The position numbers and the translations under genes were made by a program. Shown here piece after piece: positions 25,079 through 33,708 of a stretch of DNA of 64,000 nt (the first letter of the stretch is position 1; each line of letters opens with the position of its first letter). The DNA comes from Nocardioides baekrokdamisoli (GTDB taxonomy: Bacteria; Actinomycetota; Actinomycetes; Propionibacteriales; Nocardioidaceae): positions 2,480,001 through 2,544,000 of the forward strand of contig NZ_AP019307.1 in the NCBI RefSeq assembly GCF_003945325.1, read 5' to 3'. The notes under the pieces were generated by a model. The model searched no databases. It was not told the DNA's origin and was given only the letters and a program-made list of their open reading frames with translations.

Positions 25079-27286
25079 GTGGTCGGTGAGATCACGCCGG
25101 ACAGCCCGATCGAGGCGGTTCTCGGTGCCAGCAAAAAGGCCGACAGGTTCACCGCCGGGCTCGGCCTGCGGACCGTACGCGACCTGCTCGATCACGTCCC
25201 GCGGCGGTATCTGGACACGGCGAAGCTGACCGACATCGACGACCTGCGTGAAGGTGTCCTTCTGACCGTTGTCGGCGAGGTCGCGACCAGCCGGGTCGCT
25301 CAGTACACCGATCGGCGTACCGGTCGTGCGGCCGCGCGCCTCGACGTCACCGTCAGGACCGGCGGACCGTCTATGCGTATGACGTTCTTCGCCAAGAGTC
25401 CACGAGTGACCCAGTGGCAGGCTCAGCGGCTGGCCCCGGAGACCAAGGGGATCTTCGTCGGCAAACTCGGCAGCTTCCGGGGCGAGTGGCAACTGACGAA
25501 CCCGCAGATGGTGCTGTTCGGCGATCCGGGTCAGGGCGCCGAGGACACCAGCATGGCGATCGAGGAGCTCACCGACCTGTTCCCGATCTATCCGCTGACC
25601 GCGGGACTGGAGTCGTGGGACGTCATGCGGGCGACGCGCTTCGCCCGCACTGTCGTGACGGATCTCGACGACCCCATCCCGCACGAGCTGCGTGAGGAAC
25701 ACAAGCTCATCGAGCTGCGCACCGCGTACGACTGGATCCATGCGCCGAAGACCTGGGCGCAGAAGGGTGCTGCGGAGAAGCGGTTCAAGTTCGGGGAGGC
25801 GCTGGTCCTGCAACTCGTGCTCGGCCGTCGCAGGCAGGCGATCCAGGCCCAGAACGCCCAGGCGCGGACCGGTGGCGGCACGCTGCTGGGGGAGTTCGAC
25901 GCACAACTTCCGTACGACCTCACCGCCGGACAGCGGGTCGTGGGCGAGGAGATCGAGGCCGATCTGGCGCGGTCGTACCCGATGAACCGCTTGCTACAGG
26001 GCGACGTCGGCACCGGAAAGACTCTCGTGGCGCTGCGGGCGATGCTCCGGGTGGTCGATTCGGGTGGGCAGGCGGTCCTGCTGGCGCCGACCGAGGTGCT
26101 CGCGCAGCAGCATCTGCGCTCGATCACAGCGATCCTCGGCGATCTCGGGCAGGGGGCACTCTTCGGTGGTGGCACCACCGTCGACCTGCTCACCGGTTCG
26201 ATGACGAAGAGCCAGCGCGCCGGCGTCCTGAGCCGTCTGGTCACGGGGGAGACCGGGATCGTGGTCGGGACCCACGCGCTGCTCGAGGACAACGTGATGT
26301 TCGATGACCTCGGACTGGTCGTGGTCGATGAGCAGCACCGGTTCGGCGTGGAGCAGCGTGCCGCGCTGACCGACAAGGCCGGGACGCCACCCCACCTGCT
26401 CGTCATGACCGCGACCCCGATCCCGCGCACGGTCGCGATGACCGTGTTCGGTGATCTCGATGTGTCGACGCTCACCGAACTTCCGGCGGGTCGTGCGCCG
26501 ATCCAGACCAACGTGGTCCCGCTCGCCGAACAATCGGCCTGGTGGGACCGTGTCTGGGCCCGCGTACGCGAGGAAGTCGACAAGGGGCATCAGGCGTACG
26601 TGGTGGTCTCGAGGATTGCCGGCGACGTCGCCGAGGCCGATCCGGGTGACCTGCCCGAGGACGAGGCGACGGTGCCTCCGCGTGGTGTCGATGAGTTGCT
26701 CGAGGAGTTGGCGAGCGGTCCCCTCGCCGGTCTGCGACTGGCGCCGTTGCACGGGAGACTCCCGTCGGACGTCAAGGAACGGACGATGTCCGACTTCGCC
26801 GCGGGTCAGGTCGACGTGGTGGTCGCGACCACCGTCATCGAGGTGGGCGTGGACGTGGCGAACGCGACCATGATGGTCGTCATCGATGCCGATCGGTTCG
26901 GCATCTCCCAGTTGCATCAACTGCGTGGCCGGGTCGGTCGTGGCGGCCTGCCCGGGCTGTGCCTCCTGGTCACCAACACGCCGGCGGAGACGCCCGGTCG
27001 GGAACGTCTTGCGGCAGTGGCCTCGACCACCGACGGATTCGAACTGGCCCGGGTCGACCTGGAGCAGCGGCGCGAGGGCGATGTGCTGGGAGCTACCCAG
27101 TCCGGGGGACGTTCGAGTCTTCAGGCCTTGCGCGTTCTGCGCGATGAGTCCACGATCGTGGAAGCGCGTGGTGCAGCCGAACGGCTCCTTGAGGGGGAGC
27201 CGCTGGAGACAGTTGCGCCCGGCTTGGCAGAGGTCGTACGCCAGATCGAGCATTCGACCCGAGCCGACTACCTGGAGAAGTCGTGA
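25079..27286 (+). CDS. recG: ATP-dependent DNA helicase RecG
   Basis: 735-residue RecG, the branch-migrating helicase that reverses stalled forks and processes recombination intermediates. It has the N-terminal wedge/OB region (residues about 1-250), Walker A LLQGDVGTGKT near 303-313, DEQH (VVDEQHRFGVEQR), and the C-terminal helicase and TRG motifs (QLHQLRGRVGRG). GTG 25079. rsmD overlaps its stop in GTGA, so recG-rsmD are translationally coupled. Confidence 0.95.
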   Translation: MVGEITPDSPIEAVLGASKKADRFTAGLGLRTVRDLLDHVPRRYLDTAKLTDIDDLREGVLLTVVGEVATSRVAQYTDRRTGRAAARLDVTVRTGGPSMRMTFFAKSPRVTQWQAQRLAPETKGIFVGKLGSFRGEWQLTNPQMVLFGDPGQGAEDTSMAIEELTDLFPIYPLTAGLESWDVMRATRFARTVVTDLDDPIPHELREEHKLIELRTAYDWIHAPKTWAQKGAAEKRFKFGEALVLQLVLGRRRQAIQAQNAQARTGGGTLLGEFDAQLPYDLTAGQRVVGEEIEADLARSYPMNRLLQGDVGTGKTLVALRAMLRVVDSGGQAVLLAPTEVLAQQHLRSITAILGDLGQGALFGGGTTVDLLTGSMTKSQRAGVLSRLVTGETGIVVGTHALLEDNVMFDDLGLVVVDEQHRFGVEQRAALTDKAGTPPHLLVMTATPIPRTVAMTVFGDLDVSTLTELPAGRAPIQTNVVPLAEQSAWWDRVWARVREEVDKGHQAYVVVSRIAGDVAEADPGDLPEDEATVPPRGVDELLEELASGPLAGLRLAPLHGRLPSDVKERTMSDFAAGQVDVVVATTVIEVGVDVANATMMVVIDADRFGISQLHQLRGRVGRGGLPGLCLLVTNTPAETPGRERLAAVASTTDGFELARVDLEQRREGDVLGATQSGGRSSLQALRVLRDESTIVEARGAAERLLEGEPLETVAPGLAEVVRQIEHSTRADYLEKS

Positions 27287-27849
27287 CACGGATCATCTCG
27301 GGGATCGCAGGTGGACTGCGGCTCGCCGCCCCCCACGGTTCAGCGACCCGTCCGACCAGTGATCGCGTACGCGAAGCCCTTTTCAGCCGGATCGTGTCCG
27401 AGTTCGGATCGTTGGAGGGCCTGCGTTTCCTTGATCTGTACGCCGGGTCCGGCGCCGTTGGTCTCGAGGCCTGGTCCCGCGGAGCCGGCGTCGTGAAGTT
27501 GGTCGAGCAGGACCGCAGAACGGCAGCGCTGATCTCCAAGAACGCCGCGGCCATCGGATTCCCGAAGGCCAAGGTGGTCGCCACCAGCGTCGCGACGTTC
27601 CTCTCCTCGCCGCCGACCGCGCCGTACGACATCGTCTTCCTCGATCCGCCGTACGCCCTGCCCGATGCGGACGTCGCCAAGGACCTGGCGATGCTGGTCG
27701 ATGGCGGCCGACTCGCCGCCGGTGCCATGGTCATCGTGGAGCGGTCCTCGCGCAGCCCGGAACCGATGTGGCCCGGCGGCATCGAGCTGGTCCGGGAGAA
27801 GAAGTACGGCGAGACCCGGATTTGGTACGGTCACGCGACTGATCAGTGA
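27283..27849 (+). CDS. rsmD: 16S rRNA (guanine-966-N2)-methyltransferase
   Basis: 188-residue SAM-dependent methyltransferase acting on G966 of 16S rRNA during 30S assembly. The SAM motif is FLDLYAGSGAVGLEA; the catalytic N-methylase motif is DPPY (FLDPPYALP). GTG 27283 overlaps the recG TGA. coaD follows nine bases after the stop, the usual recG-rsmD-coaD order. Confidence 0.94.
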   Translation: MTRIISGIAGGLRLAAPHGSATRPTSDRVREALFSRIVSEFGSLEGLRFLDLYAGSGAVGLEAWSRGAGVVKLVEQDRRTAALISKNAAAIGFPKAKVVATSVATFLSSPPTAPYDIVFLDPPYALPDADVAKDLAMLVDGGRLAAGAMVIVERSSRSPEPMWPGGIELVREKKYGETRIWYGHATDQ

Positions 27850-27858
27850 GGAGTCCCG

Positions 27859-28347
27859 ATGGTGCGTCGTGCGATCGTCCCCGGTTCGTTTGACCCGCCC
27901 CACCACGGGCACATCGACATCATCGTGCGCGCGGCGACGCTCTTCGACGAGGTCGTGGTCGCGGTCGGGGTCAACAAGTCCAAGACGTCGTCGCGACTGT
28001 TCTCCTCCGACGAGCGGCTGGCCATGCTCGATGCGGTCACCGACCACCTTCCGAACGTCACCACGGCGGGCTTCACGGGACTGATCGTCGACTTCTGTCA
28101 GGACATCGAGGCAGTGGCGATCGTGAAGGGTCTTCGCGGCGGGTCGGACTACGAGTACGAACTCCAGATGGCCCAGATGAACTCGCACCTGACCGACGTG
28201 GAGACCGTCTTCATCCCGACCGCGCCCGAGTACGCCTTCGTCTCCTCGAGTCTGGTCAGGGAGGTCGCAACGCTGGGCGGCGACGTGTCGGACCTGGTGC
28301 CCGAGCATGTGCACCGGTTGTTGACCGAGCGTCTCGCGAAGCACTGA
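27859..28347 (+). CDS. coaD: Phosphopantetheine adenylyltransferase
   Basis: 162-residue nucleotidyltransferase making dephospho-CoA from 4'-phosphopantetheine and ATP, the penultimate step of CoA synthesis. The HxGH motif is in PGSFDPPHHGH at the N-terminus; the ISSS-like signature appears as VSSSLVREV. ATG 27859 follows GAGGAG. End of the recG-rsmD-coaD run. Confidence 0.96.
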   Translation: MVRRAIVPGSFDPPHHGHIDIIVRAATLFDEVVVAVGVNKSKTSSRLFSSDERLAMLDAVTDHLPNVTTAGFTGLIVDFCQDIEAVAIVKGLRGGSDYEYELQMAQMNSHLTDVETVFIPTAPEYAFVSSSLVREVATLGGDVSDLVPEHVHRLLTERLAKH

Positions 28348-28376
28348 GTCGGTCGCGCCCGCGTACGCTCTCTCCC

Positions 28377-28922
28377 GTGAAGCTTGACCCGACCAACCCC
28401 TTCGTCCTCGACACCCGCGACCTGAGGCGTGGTGCTGGCAATCAGAAGCAGATCGGTCGGACCGTCCAGGCGCCTGCGGACCTGGGATCGGGCGTGATGA
28501 ATGTGCCGGAGGGCTCTGACATCATCCTCGAACTGCGGCTGGAGGCCGTCATGGACGGCGTTCTGCTCAGCGGCACGGCCAGTGTCGAGCTGGATGGCGA
28601 GTGTGCCCGCTGCCTGCAGGAGATCCGCGACGAGCTCGACGTCGATCTGACGGAGTTCTACCTCTACGAGGAGCCGCAGGACCCGAACGAGGACGCCGAC
28701 GAACTCGTCCTCGAGGACGACATGATCGACCTCGATCTGGTCCTGCGCGACGCCGTCGTGGGCGCCATCCCGTTCCAGCCGCTGTGCACGGACGACTGCC
28801 CCGGGTTGTGTCCCGACTGTGGTGCTCGCCTGGCCGATGAGCCCGACCACAACCACGATGCGAAGATCGATCCGCGTTGGGCGGGCCTGGGTGGCCTCGA
28901 GCTGGGCGACGACGCGACCTAG
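28377..28922 (+). CDS. DUF177 (YceD) family protein
   Basis: 181-residue conserved protein of the DUF177/YceD family, nearly always encoded just before rpmF, as here. Seen: CARCL in the middle and a CTDDCPGLCPDCG cluster near the C-terminus that probably binds zinc. YceD proteins are implicated in 23S rRNA accumulation/large-subunit assembly. GTG 28377 begins 29 bases after coaD. Function partly inferred from genomic association. Confidence 0.88.
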   Translation: MKLDPTNPFVLDTRDLRRGAGNQKQIGRTVQAPADLGSGVMNVPEGSDIILELRLEAVMDGVLLSGTASVELDGECARCLQEIRDELDVDLTEFYLYEEPQDPNEDADELVLEDDMIDLDLVLRDAVVGAIPFQPLCTDDCPGLCPDCGARLADEPDHNHDAKIDPRWAGLGGLELGDDAT

Positions 28923-28944
28923 GCCACACGGGACCGGCCGCAAT

Positions 28945-28974
28945 TTTCAGATGCGAGCCACCTCCGCCTAGACT
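28945..28974 (+). promoter_or_regulatory. Possible promoter for rpmF-rnc-mutM
   Basis: TTTCAG (28945-28950), an 18-base spacer, then TAGACT (28969-28974), 62 bases before the rpmF start. A plausible but weak sigma-70-like match. Confidence 0.35.
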
Positions 28975-29036
28975 TCCCGGGTTGCCGCTCGTCGGCCCCA
29001 CAAGACTTTTTTTGTTTGTCCCGTAAGGAGATCACC

Positions 29037-29222
29037 GTGGCTGTTCCGAAGCGCAAGATGTCGCGTTCCAACACCCGCCACCGCCGCTCGGCGTGGAAGG
29101 CCACCGCGGTTGCTGTCGTCACCTGCCCGAACCCGGCCTGTGGCGCCAACGTGCTCCCGCACCGCGCGTGTGGCGAGTGTGGCCAGTACGGCGCCAAGGG
29201 CGCTCGTCGCCAGGTTCTCTGA
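29037..29222 (+). CDS. rpmF: 50S ribosomal protein L32
   Basis: 61-residue large-subunit protein L32. The N-terminus AVPKRKMSRSNTRHRRS is diagnostic; a zinc ribbon follows (CPNPACG and CGECG). GTG 29037 is preceded by TAAGGAG. Between DUF177 and rnc, the conserved order. Confidence 0.96.
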   Translation: MAVPKRKMSRSNTRHRRSAWKATAVAVVTCPNPACGANVLPHRACGECGQYGAKGARRQVL

Positions 29223-29256
29223 GCCCGGTCTCGACCGGCTATTACGCTGACCGTTC

Positions 29257-30003
29257 GTGAGCGCTGAATCGCGAACGGGCAACACAGGACCGGACAACAC
29301 GGCGCCTGATAATTACCTGGACCTGCGCGCTGCGCTGGGTGATCCGGTTCTCGACGCTGAGCTCCTCGAGCTCGCGCTGACCCACCGCTCGTATGCGTAC
29401 GAGAACGGTGGTCTCCCGACCAACGAACGCCTCGAGTTCCTCGGCGACTCGGTGCTCGGGGTCATCATCACCGAGGCGTTGTACGCCCACCGGCCCGAAC
29501 TTCCCGAGGGGCGTCTGGCCAAGGTACGTGCCGCGGTCGTGAACGCCCGCGCGCTGGCCGAAGTCGGTGGACGGCTCGGTCTCGGCGAGCACATCAAACT
29601 CGGCCGTGGCGAGGAGAGCACCGGTGGTCGCGGCAAGGCCTCGATCATCTCCGACGCGGTGGAGGCGCTGATCGGCGCGGTCCACCTCTCCGGCGGCATC
29701 ACCGTCTCGCACGCCGTCGTGCATGCACTCTTCGACGACATGGTTTCCACGGCGCTCTCGCTCGGTGCCGGGCTCGACTGGAAGACCTCCCTCCAGGAGC
29801 TCGCCGCCGTGCGCGGGCTCGGGGTCCCGGAGTACGTGATCGAATCCGAAGGTCCCGATCACCGCAAGAGCTTCACCGCACGCGTCCGCCTCGGCGGCTC
29901 GTTGTACGGCAACGGTGCCGGCTCCTCGAAGAAGGAGGCCGAGCAGATGGCCGCATCCAGTGCGTACGCGGACCTCACCGGCACGGCCGTCGCCGACGCC
30001 TGA
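29257..30003 (+). CDS. rnc: Ribonuclease III
   Basis: 248-residue double-strand-specific endoribonuclease processing rRNA precursors and structured mRNAs. The catalytic signature [12 protein letters not shown] lies near residues 57-68, with the second acidic cluster in [14 protein letters not shown] dsRNA-binding domain forms the C-terminus ([10 protein letters not shown] through [12 protein letters not shown]). GTG 29257. mutM starts two bases after its stop. Confidence 0.95.
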   Translation: MSAESRTGNTGPDNTAPDNYLDLRAALGDPVLDAELLELALTHRSYAYENGGLPTNERLEFLGDSVLGVIITEALYAHRPELPEGRLAKVRAAVVNARALAEVGGRLGLGEHIKLGRGEESTGGRGKASIISDAVEALIGAVHLSGGITVSHAVVHALFDDMVSTALSLGAGLDWKTSLQELAAVRGLGVPEYVIESEGPDHRKSFTARVRLGGSLYGNGAGSSKKEAEQMAASSAYADLTGTAVADA

Positions 30004-30005
30004 CG

Positions 30006-30848
30006 ATGCCAGAACTGCCTGAGGTCGAGGTCGTACGCCGCGGCCTGGAACGACACGTCGTCGGCTCGACCATCGCTGCAGTCGAGGTGCTCCACGAGCG
30101 CCCGGTGCGACGGCATCTGTTGGGCCCGGCTGCGTTCGTCGCCGACCTGGTCGGACGGCGATTCGAGGGCGCGCGCCGGCGGGGCAAGTACCTGTGGTTG
30201 CCCCTGGATGACGGCAATGCCTTGATGGCGCACCTGGGCATGAGTGGCCAGATGCTGGTGCAGCCGGTCGGTCAGGCCGATGAGCGGCACCTGCGCGTGC
30301 GCTTCACTCTCGATGACCAGGAGTTGCGCTTCGTCGACCAGCGGATGTTCGGCGGCCTGTCCATCAGTGAGGGAGGTGCTGATCTTCCCGTCGAGATCGC
30401 TCACATCGCCCGGGACCCGATGGACCCGGAGTTCGACGAGGATGAGTTCGCGCGCCGCGTACGCCGCTCCGACTCGGGCATCAAACGACTCCTGCTGAAC
30501 CAGACCGTGATCTCCGGCGTCGGCAACATCTACGCCGATGAGGCGCTGTGGCGATCGCAGATCCACGGCGAGCGGCCGGGACGACAACTGAGCCGCACGG
30601 CGGTGATCGGTCTGGTCGAAGACGTGCGAGCGGTGATGGCTGCTGCGCTGGCCGAGGGCGGCACCAGCTTCGATGCGCTGTACGTCAACGTGAACGGCGA
30701 GTCGGGCTACTTCGACCGCTCGCTGAAGGCGTACGGCCAAGAGGGTCGGCCGTGTGAGCGGTGCGGGACGCCGATCCGTCGGATCTGCTTCATGAACCGC
30801 AGCTCGTACTTCTGCCCTGTGTGTCAGAAGCCTCCGCGCGGCCGCTGA
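30006..30848 (+). CDS. mutM: Formamidopyrimidine-DNA glycosylase
   Basis: 280-residue bifunctional glycosylase/AP lyase removing 8-oxoguanine and formamidopyrimidines. The catalytic N-terminus [10 protein letters not shown] (Pro2, Glu3), the H2TH region ([20 protein letters not shown]) and the zinc finger CERC...CPVC are complete. ATG 30006 is close to the rnc stop, so rpmF-rnc-mutM read as one unit. Confidence 0.96.
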   Translation: MPELPEVEVVRRGLERHVVGSTIAAVEVLHERPVRRHLLGPAAFVADLVGRRFEGARRRGKYLWLPLDDGNALMAHLGMSGQMLVQPVGQADERHLRVRFTLDDQELRFVDQRMFGGLSISEGGADLPVEIAHIARDPMDPEFDEDEFARRVRRSDSGIKRLLLNQTVISGVGNIYADEALWRSQIHGERPGRQLSRTAVIGLVEDVRAVMAAALAEGGTSFDALYVNVNGESGYFDRSLKAYGQEGRPCERCGTPIRRICFMNRSSYFCPVCQKPPRGR

Positions 30849-30906
30849 CGAGTCCGCGGCGCCGATGCCCGCCGCGCGTCATGGATGGAGTCGTTAGGGT
30901 GGGCTC

Positions 30907-31791
30907 GTGAGTCGTTTTCGGCTGTCCGCTGGTGGATCGCGCGCGCATGAGCCCTGGTTCCGGATCGGGACCCTTGATGTCGGCACGACCTGGTTCGTGG
31001 TGCTCCTCGGCGGCGTCGGTCTGCTGGCGTACGCCGTCGGTGGTGCGGATTTCGAGTCCGACATCGCGTTCCTTCCAGATGCCTCCTGGACCCTTCACCA
31101 CCCCTGGTCGGTGGTGACGTGGCCGTTGGCCATCCTGTTCAGCCGTGGGGCGCTGAACTTCGCGATCGGGCTCTTCTTCCTCTGGTACTTCGGGCGCGAA
31201 CTCGAATCGAGCGTCTTCGGACGGAACAAGCTCGCGTGGTGGCTCGTCCTGACCACGTTGGTGTTCCCGGCCGTCGTCTCCTTGCTGGTCGCACTCGTAC
31301 CAGGCTGGGTCTACCCGCTGTTCGGCCTGCAGTTCCTGGGCCTGGCGGTCTTCCTCCTCTACGCGGCGGAATGGCCGCGCAGGCTGTTCTTCTGGGGCGT
31401 CCCTGCATGGATCCTCGGCATCATCTATCTGGCCGTGACGCTCGTGCAGTATCTCGCCGACCGCAACTGGGCCATGGTCTTCGGCCTCCTCATCGGGCTG
31501 GGGATCAGCGCGATCGCTGCACGCCAGTACGGTGCGCTCAGCGAGTACGCGTGGATCCCGCGACTTCCCGGCGGAGGCCCGCGTCGCCCGCGGACGCGTA
31601 CGCGCAAGAGCGCCCAACCAACGGTGGTTGCAGGACCGTGGCAGGGCTCCTCGACCACCGCGCCGCCGGTCAACCGTGACGCTCAGCGCATGGATGAGTT
31701 GCTCGACAAGATCAGTGCCCACGGCACCGAGTCCCTGACCGCGGCCGAGCGTCGCGAGTTGGAGGAGCTCCGCCTCCGCCGACGTCGTTGA
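30907..31791 (+). CDS. Rhomboid-like membrane protein lacking catalytic residues
   Basis: 294-residue membrane protein with about six hydrophobic helices and a cytoplasmic tail (MDELLDKISAHG...LTAAERRELEELR) typical of actinobacterial rhomboid-family proteins. The helix order and a WFGREL-like loop (WYFGRELESSVFG) fit the rhomboid fold. However, the GxSG nucleophile motif is replaced by PLFGLQFLG, and no His is seen in the later helix that normally completes the dyad (ADRNWAMVFG). It is therefore predicted to be inactive, an iRhom-like chaperone or scaffold. GTG 30907. A perfect inverted repeat begins at the first base after its TGA. Confidence 0.75.
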   Translation: MSRFRLSAGGSRAHEPWFRIGTLDVGTTWFVVLLGGVGLLAYAVGGADFESDIAFLPDASWTLHHPWSVVTWPLAILFSRGALNFAIGLFFLWYFGRELESSVFGRNKLAWWLVLTTLVFPAVVSLLVALVPGWVYPLFGLQFLGLAVFLLYAAEWPRRLFFWGVPAWILGIIYLAVTLVQYLADRNWAMVFGLLIGLGISAIAARQYGALSEYAWIPRLPGGGPRRPRTRTRKSAQPTVVAGPWQGSSTTAPPVNRDAQRMDELLDKISAHGTESLTAAERRELEELRLRRRR

Positions 31792-31867
31792 CGCCGAAAC
31801 CCGACATCTGTCAGTCCGAGACCTGACATCTGCCGGGTCTCGGACTGACAGATGTCGGGTTTCGGCG
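31792..31867. repeat. 32-bp perfect inverted repeat after rhomboid-like gene
   Basis: Arms 31792-31823 and 31836-31867 are exact reverse complements; the outer sequence is CGCCGAAACCCGACATCTGT. The 12-base loop (TGACATCTGCCG) repeats part of the arm. It starts at the first base after the TGA stop. Related single or direct copies occur at 10170-10200 and 38081-38122. No T tract follows, so it may be an actinobacterial-type terminator. Confidence 0.9.
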
Positions 31868-31963
31868 AGAGATGGCGCCGTTGGATTGACCCGGATGGGA
31901 CCGCGAGAGACACTGGTAGACGGCCCGTCACCTCGGGTCATCCCACTCAAAAGGACCTGTCTC

Positions 31964-32149
31964 ATGGCGAAGGCCCTGGTTGGCCACCTTGGTGGCGACG
32001 CGTCGCAGCTCAGTATGGAAAACGCCCGACTGCGTACGCGCGTCCAGGCACTCCAGGCAGAGATCTCCGAGCTCCGAGCTCAGAACGACGCATTGGTGTC
32101 CGCAAAGGCTGAAGCCCTGATCGAGTCGGCCGCGCCTCAGCTCGTCTGA
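31964..32149 (+). CDS. Small coiled-coil protein
   Basis: 61-residue protein of unknown function, almost entirely helical. The central part ENARLRTRVQALQAEISELR has leucine/valine heptad spacing of a short coiled coil; the C-terminus is ESAAPQLV. ATG 31964 with AAAAGGA 8-9 bases upstream is a convincing start, and Lys/Ala at the N-terminus gives typical codon use, so it is likely real. It might dimerise with a partner or be an anti-sigma-like or cell-division accessory peptide; nothing in the sequence decides. It is convergent with the MFS gene 24 bases away. Confidence 0.7.
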   Translation: MAKALVGHLGGDASQLSMENARLRTRVQALQAEISELRAQNDALVSAKAEALIESAAPQLV

Positions 32150-32173
32150 CTCCATCAGGGCCCCACCGGGAGG

Positions 32174-33607
32174 TCAGTGACCTGCGCCCTCCCGTGCCTT
32201 CAACGGCAACAGGAAAGCGGCGAGGAACGCCAGCCCGTAGCAACCCACGGTCATCCAGGCCGTCAGTTCGGTCGCATGCGCGAACCCGCGCGCCGGCAAC
32301 CAGTTGAAGAACAGCGTCCCGAGCACGGCCACCCCGAGAGCTCCGGCGAACTGCTGGATCGCATTGAGTACGCCCGACGCCGTCCCGACCTCGCGGTCGC
32401 TGAGGTCGGCCAGGATGATGTCGAACATCGGCGCGAAGATCAGGCCTGAGCCGAATCCGGCCACCACGAACGGGCCGGTGAGTTCCCATCCGGATGTCAC
32501 GCCGCTCCCGACGACGAGGGCGAACGCGCCCATGCCGATCGCGGTGATCAACAGTCCGGCGTGCATCACATGACGGCCGAACTTCGGGCCGAGGAGCGCG
32601 CCGGAGAGCGCTGCGCCGAACGCCATGCCGAAGGCGTACGGAGTGGACACGATGGCGCTGTGGCGCGGGGTGTAGCCGAGGCCGAGCTGGAGGTAGAGGT
32701 TCATCACCAGGCCGAGACCGACCATGCCGACGAAGAAGGTGCCGAGGAAGATCACCCCGGCGACGAAGCCGCGGTTCTTGAACAGCGACGGCTCGATCAC
32801 CGGGTGCGAGCTGCGGCGCTCGCTCCACGCGAAGAGCCCGAAGACAAGCGCGGACCCGGCCATCATCACGTACGTCCACGCCGGCCAGCCGAGGTCACGC
32901 CCCTGCACCAACGGGTAGATCAGCAGGCCTGAGGCGATGGTGATCAGCAGGCCGCCGACCGGGTCGAGGCGGGCGTTGCGATCCCGTGGGATGTTGGGCA
33001 GGTAGCGGACCGAGAGATAGACGCCGATCAGGCCGACGGGCACGTTGATCAGGAAGATCGAGCGCCAGTGGGAGCCGAAGAGGTTCGCGTCGATGAGGAA
33101 TCCGGCGATGATCGGCCCGAGCACGGCTGAGAGGCCCATGATCGGCCCGAACGGGATGAAGGCCTTCTGCAGCTCGTCCTCGGGGAAGGACTGCTTCACC
33201 ATCGCGAAGCCCTGCGGGATCATCACGGCCCCGAAGAGGCCTTGGAGGACACGGAAGGCGATCAGCCATCCGGCTGTGGGTGCCAGCCCGCAAGCCAGCG
33301 AGAACAGCGTGAAGCCGGCCATGCCGATGACGAACATCTGCTTGCGGCCGTACAGGTCACCTGCCCGTGAGGAGGTGATGAGGCCGACGGCGAACGCGAG
33401 CGTGTAGCCGGCCAGGATCCATTGCAGCGTGGTGTTGCCACCGCCGAGATCGCGGAGGATCGAGGGGCCGGCCAGCTGGGCGATCGTGCTGTCGAGCAGG
33501 TCCATGACGTCGGCGATGATCACCACCGCCATCACGAACCACCGGAATTGGTAACCGATCGGGAGATCGGGCGCCGCGGACTGCGACTGTGTTTCAACGG
33601 TTGCCAT
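32174..33607 (-). CDS. MFS multidrug transporter (DHA2, EmrB/QacA type)
   Basis: 477-residue major facilitator transporter with about 14 hydrophobic helices, the DHA2 drug:H+ antiporter layout. The motif DSTIAQLAGPSI in helix 1 and AGDLYGRKQ after helix 2 are characteristic, and PIIAGFLID fits the antiporter motif C region. Probably exports hydrophobic or cationic drugs. ATG 33607 (preceded by GGGGGAC). Divergent from a TetR-family regulator across a 100-base gap with a strong palindrome, so almost certainly controlled by it. Confidence 0.9.
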   Translation of the reverse strand: MATVETQSQSAAPDLPIGYQFRWFVMAVVIIADVMDLLDSTIAQLAGPSILRDLGGGNTTLQWILAGYTLAFAVGLITSSRAGDLYGRKQMFVIGMAGFTLFSLACGLAPTAGWLIAFRVLQGLFGAVMIPQGFAMVKQSFPEDELQKAFIPFGPIMGLSAVLGPIIAGFLIDANLFGSHWRSIFLINVPVGLIGVYLSVRYLPNIPRDRNARLDPVGGLLITIASGLLIYPLVQGRDLGWPAWTYVMMAGSALVFGLFAWSERRSSHPVIEPSLFKNRGFVAGVIFLGTFFVGMVGLGLVMNLYLQLGLGYTPRHSAIVSTPYAFGMAFGAALSGALLGPKFGRHVMHAGLLITAIGMGAFALVVGSGVTSGWELTGPFVVAGFGSGLIFAPMFDIILADLSDREVGTASGVLNAIQQFAGALGVAVLGTLFFNWLPARGFAHATELTAWMTVGCYGLAFLAAFLLPLKAREGAGH

Positions 33608-33629
33608 GGGGGACTCCTGAGAACGCGGA

Positions 33630-33676
33630 CGAACACTGTTCGTGATTTACGAACAGTGTTCGCGAACGTTGTTCGC
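33630..33676. promoter_or_regulatory. TetR-type operator in MFS-tetR gap
   Basis: Perfect 14-bp inverted repeat CGAACACTGTTCGT / ACGAACAGTGTTCG (33630-33643, 33649-33662; gap GATTT). It is followed at 33662-33676 by a second, shorter palindrome GCGAAC-GTT-GTTCGC. Repeated CGAAC half-sites between divergent exporter and repressor genes fit a TetR operator covering both promoters. Confidence 0.75.
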
Positions 33677-33708
33677 TTTGTCAAGTGCGGGTGGCTAACA
33701 TGCGTCTC

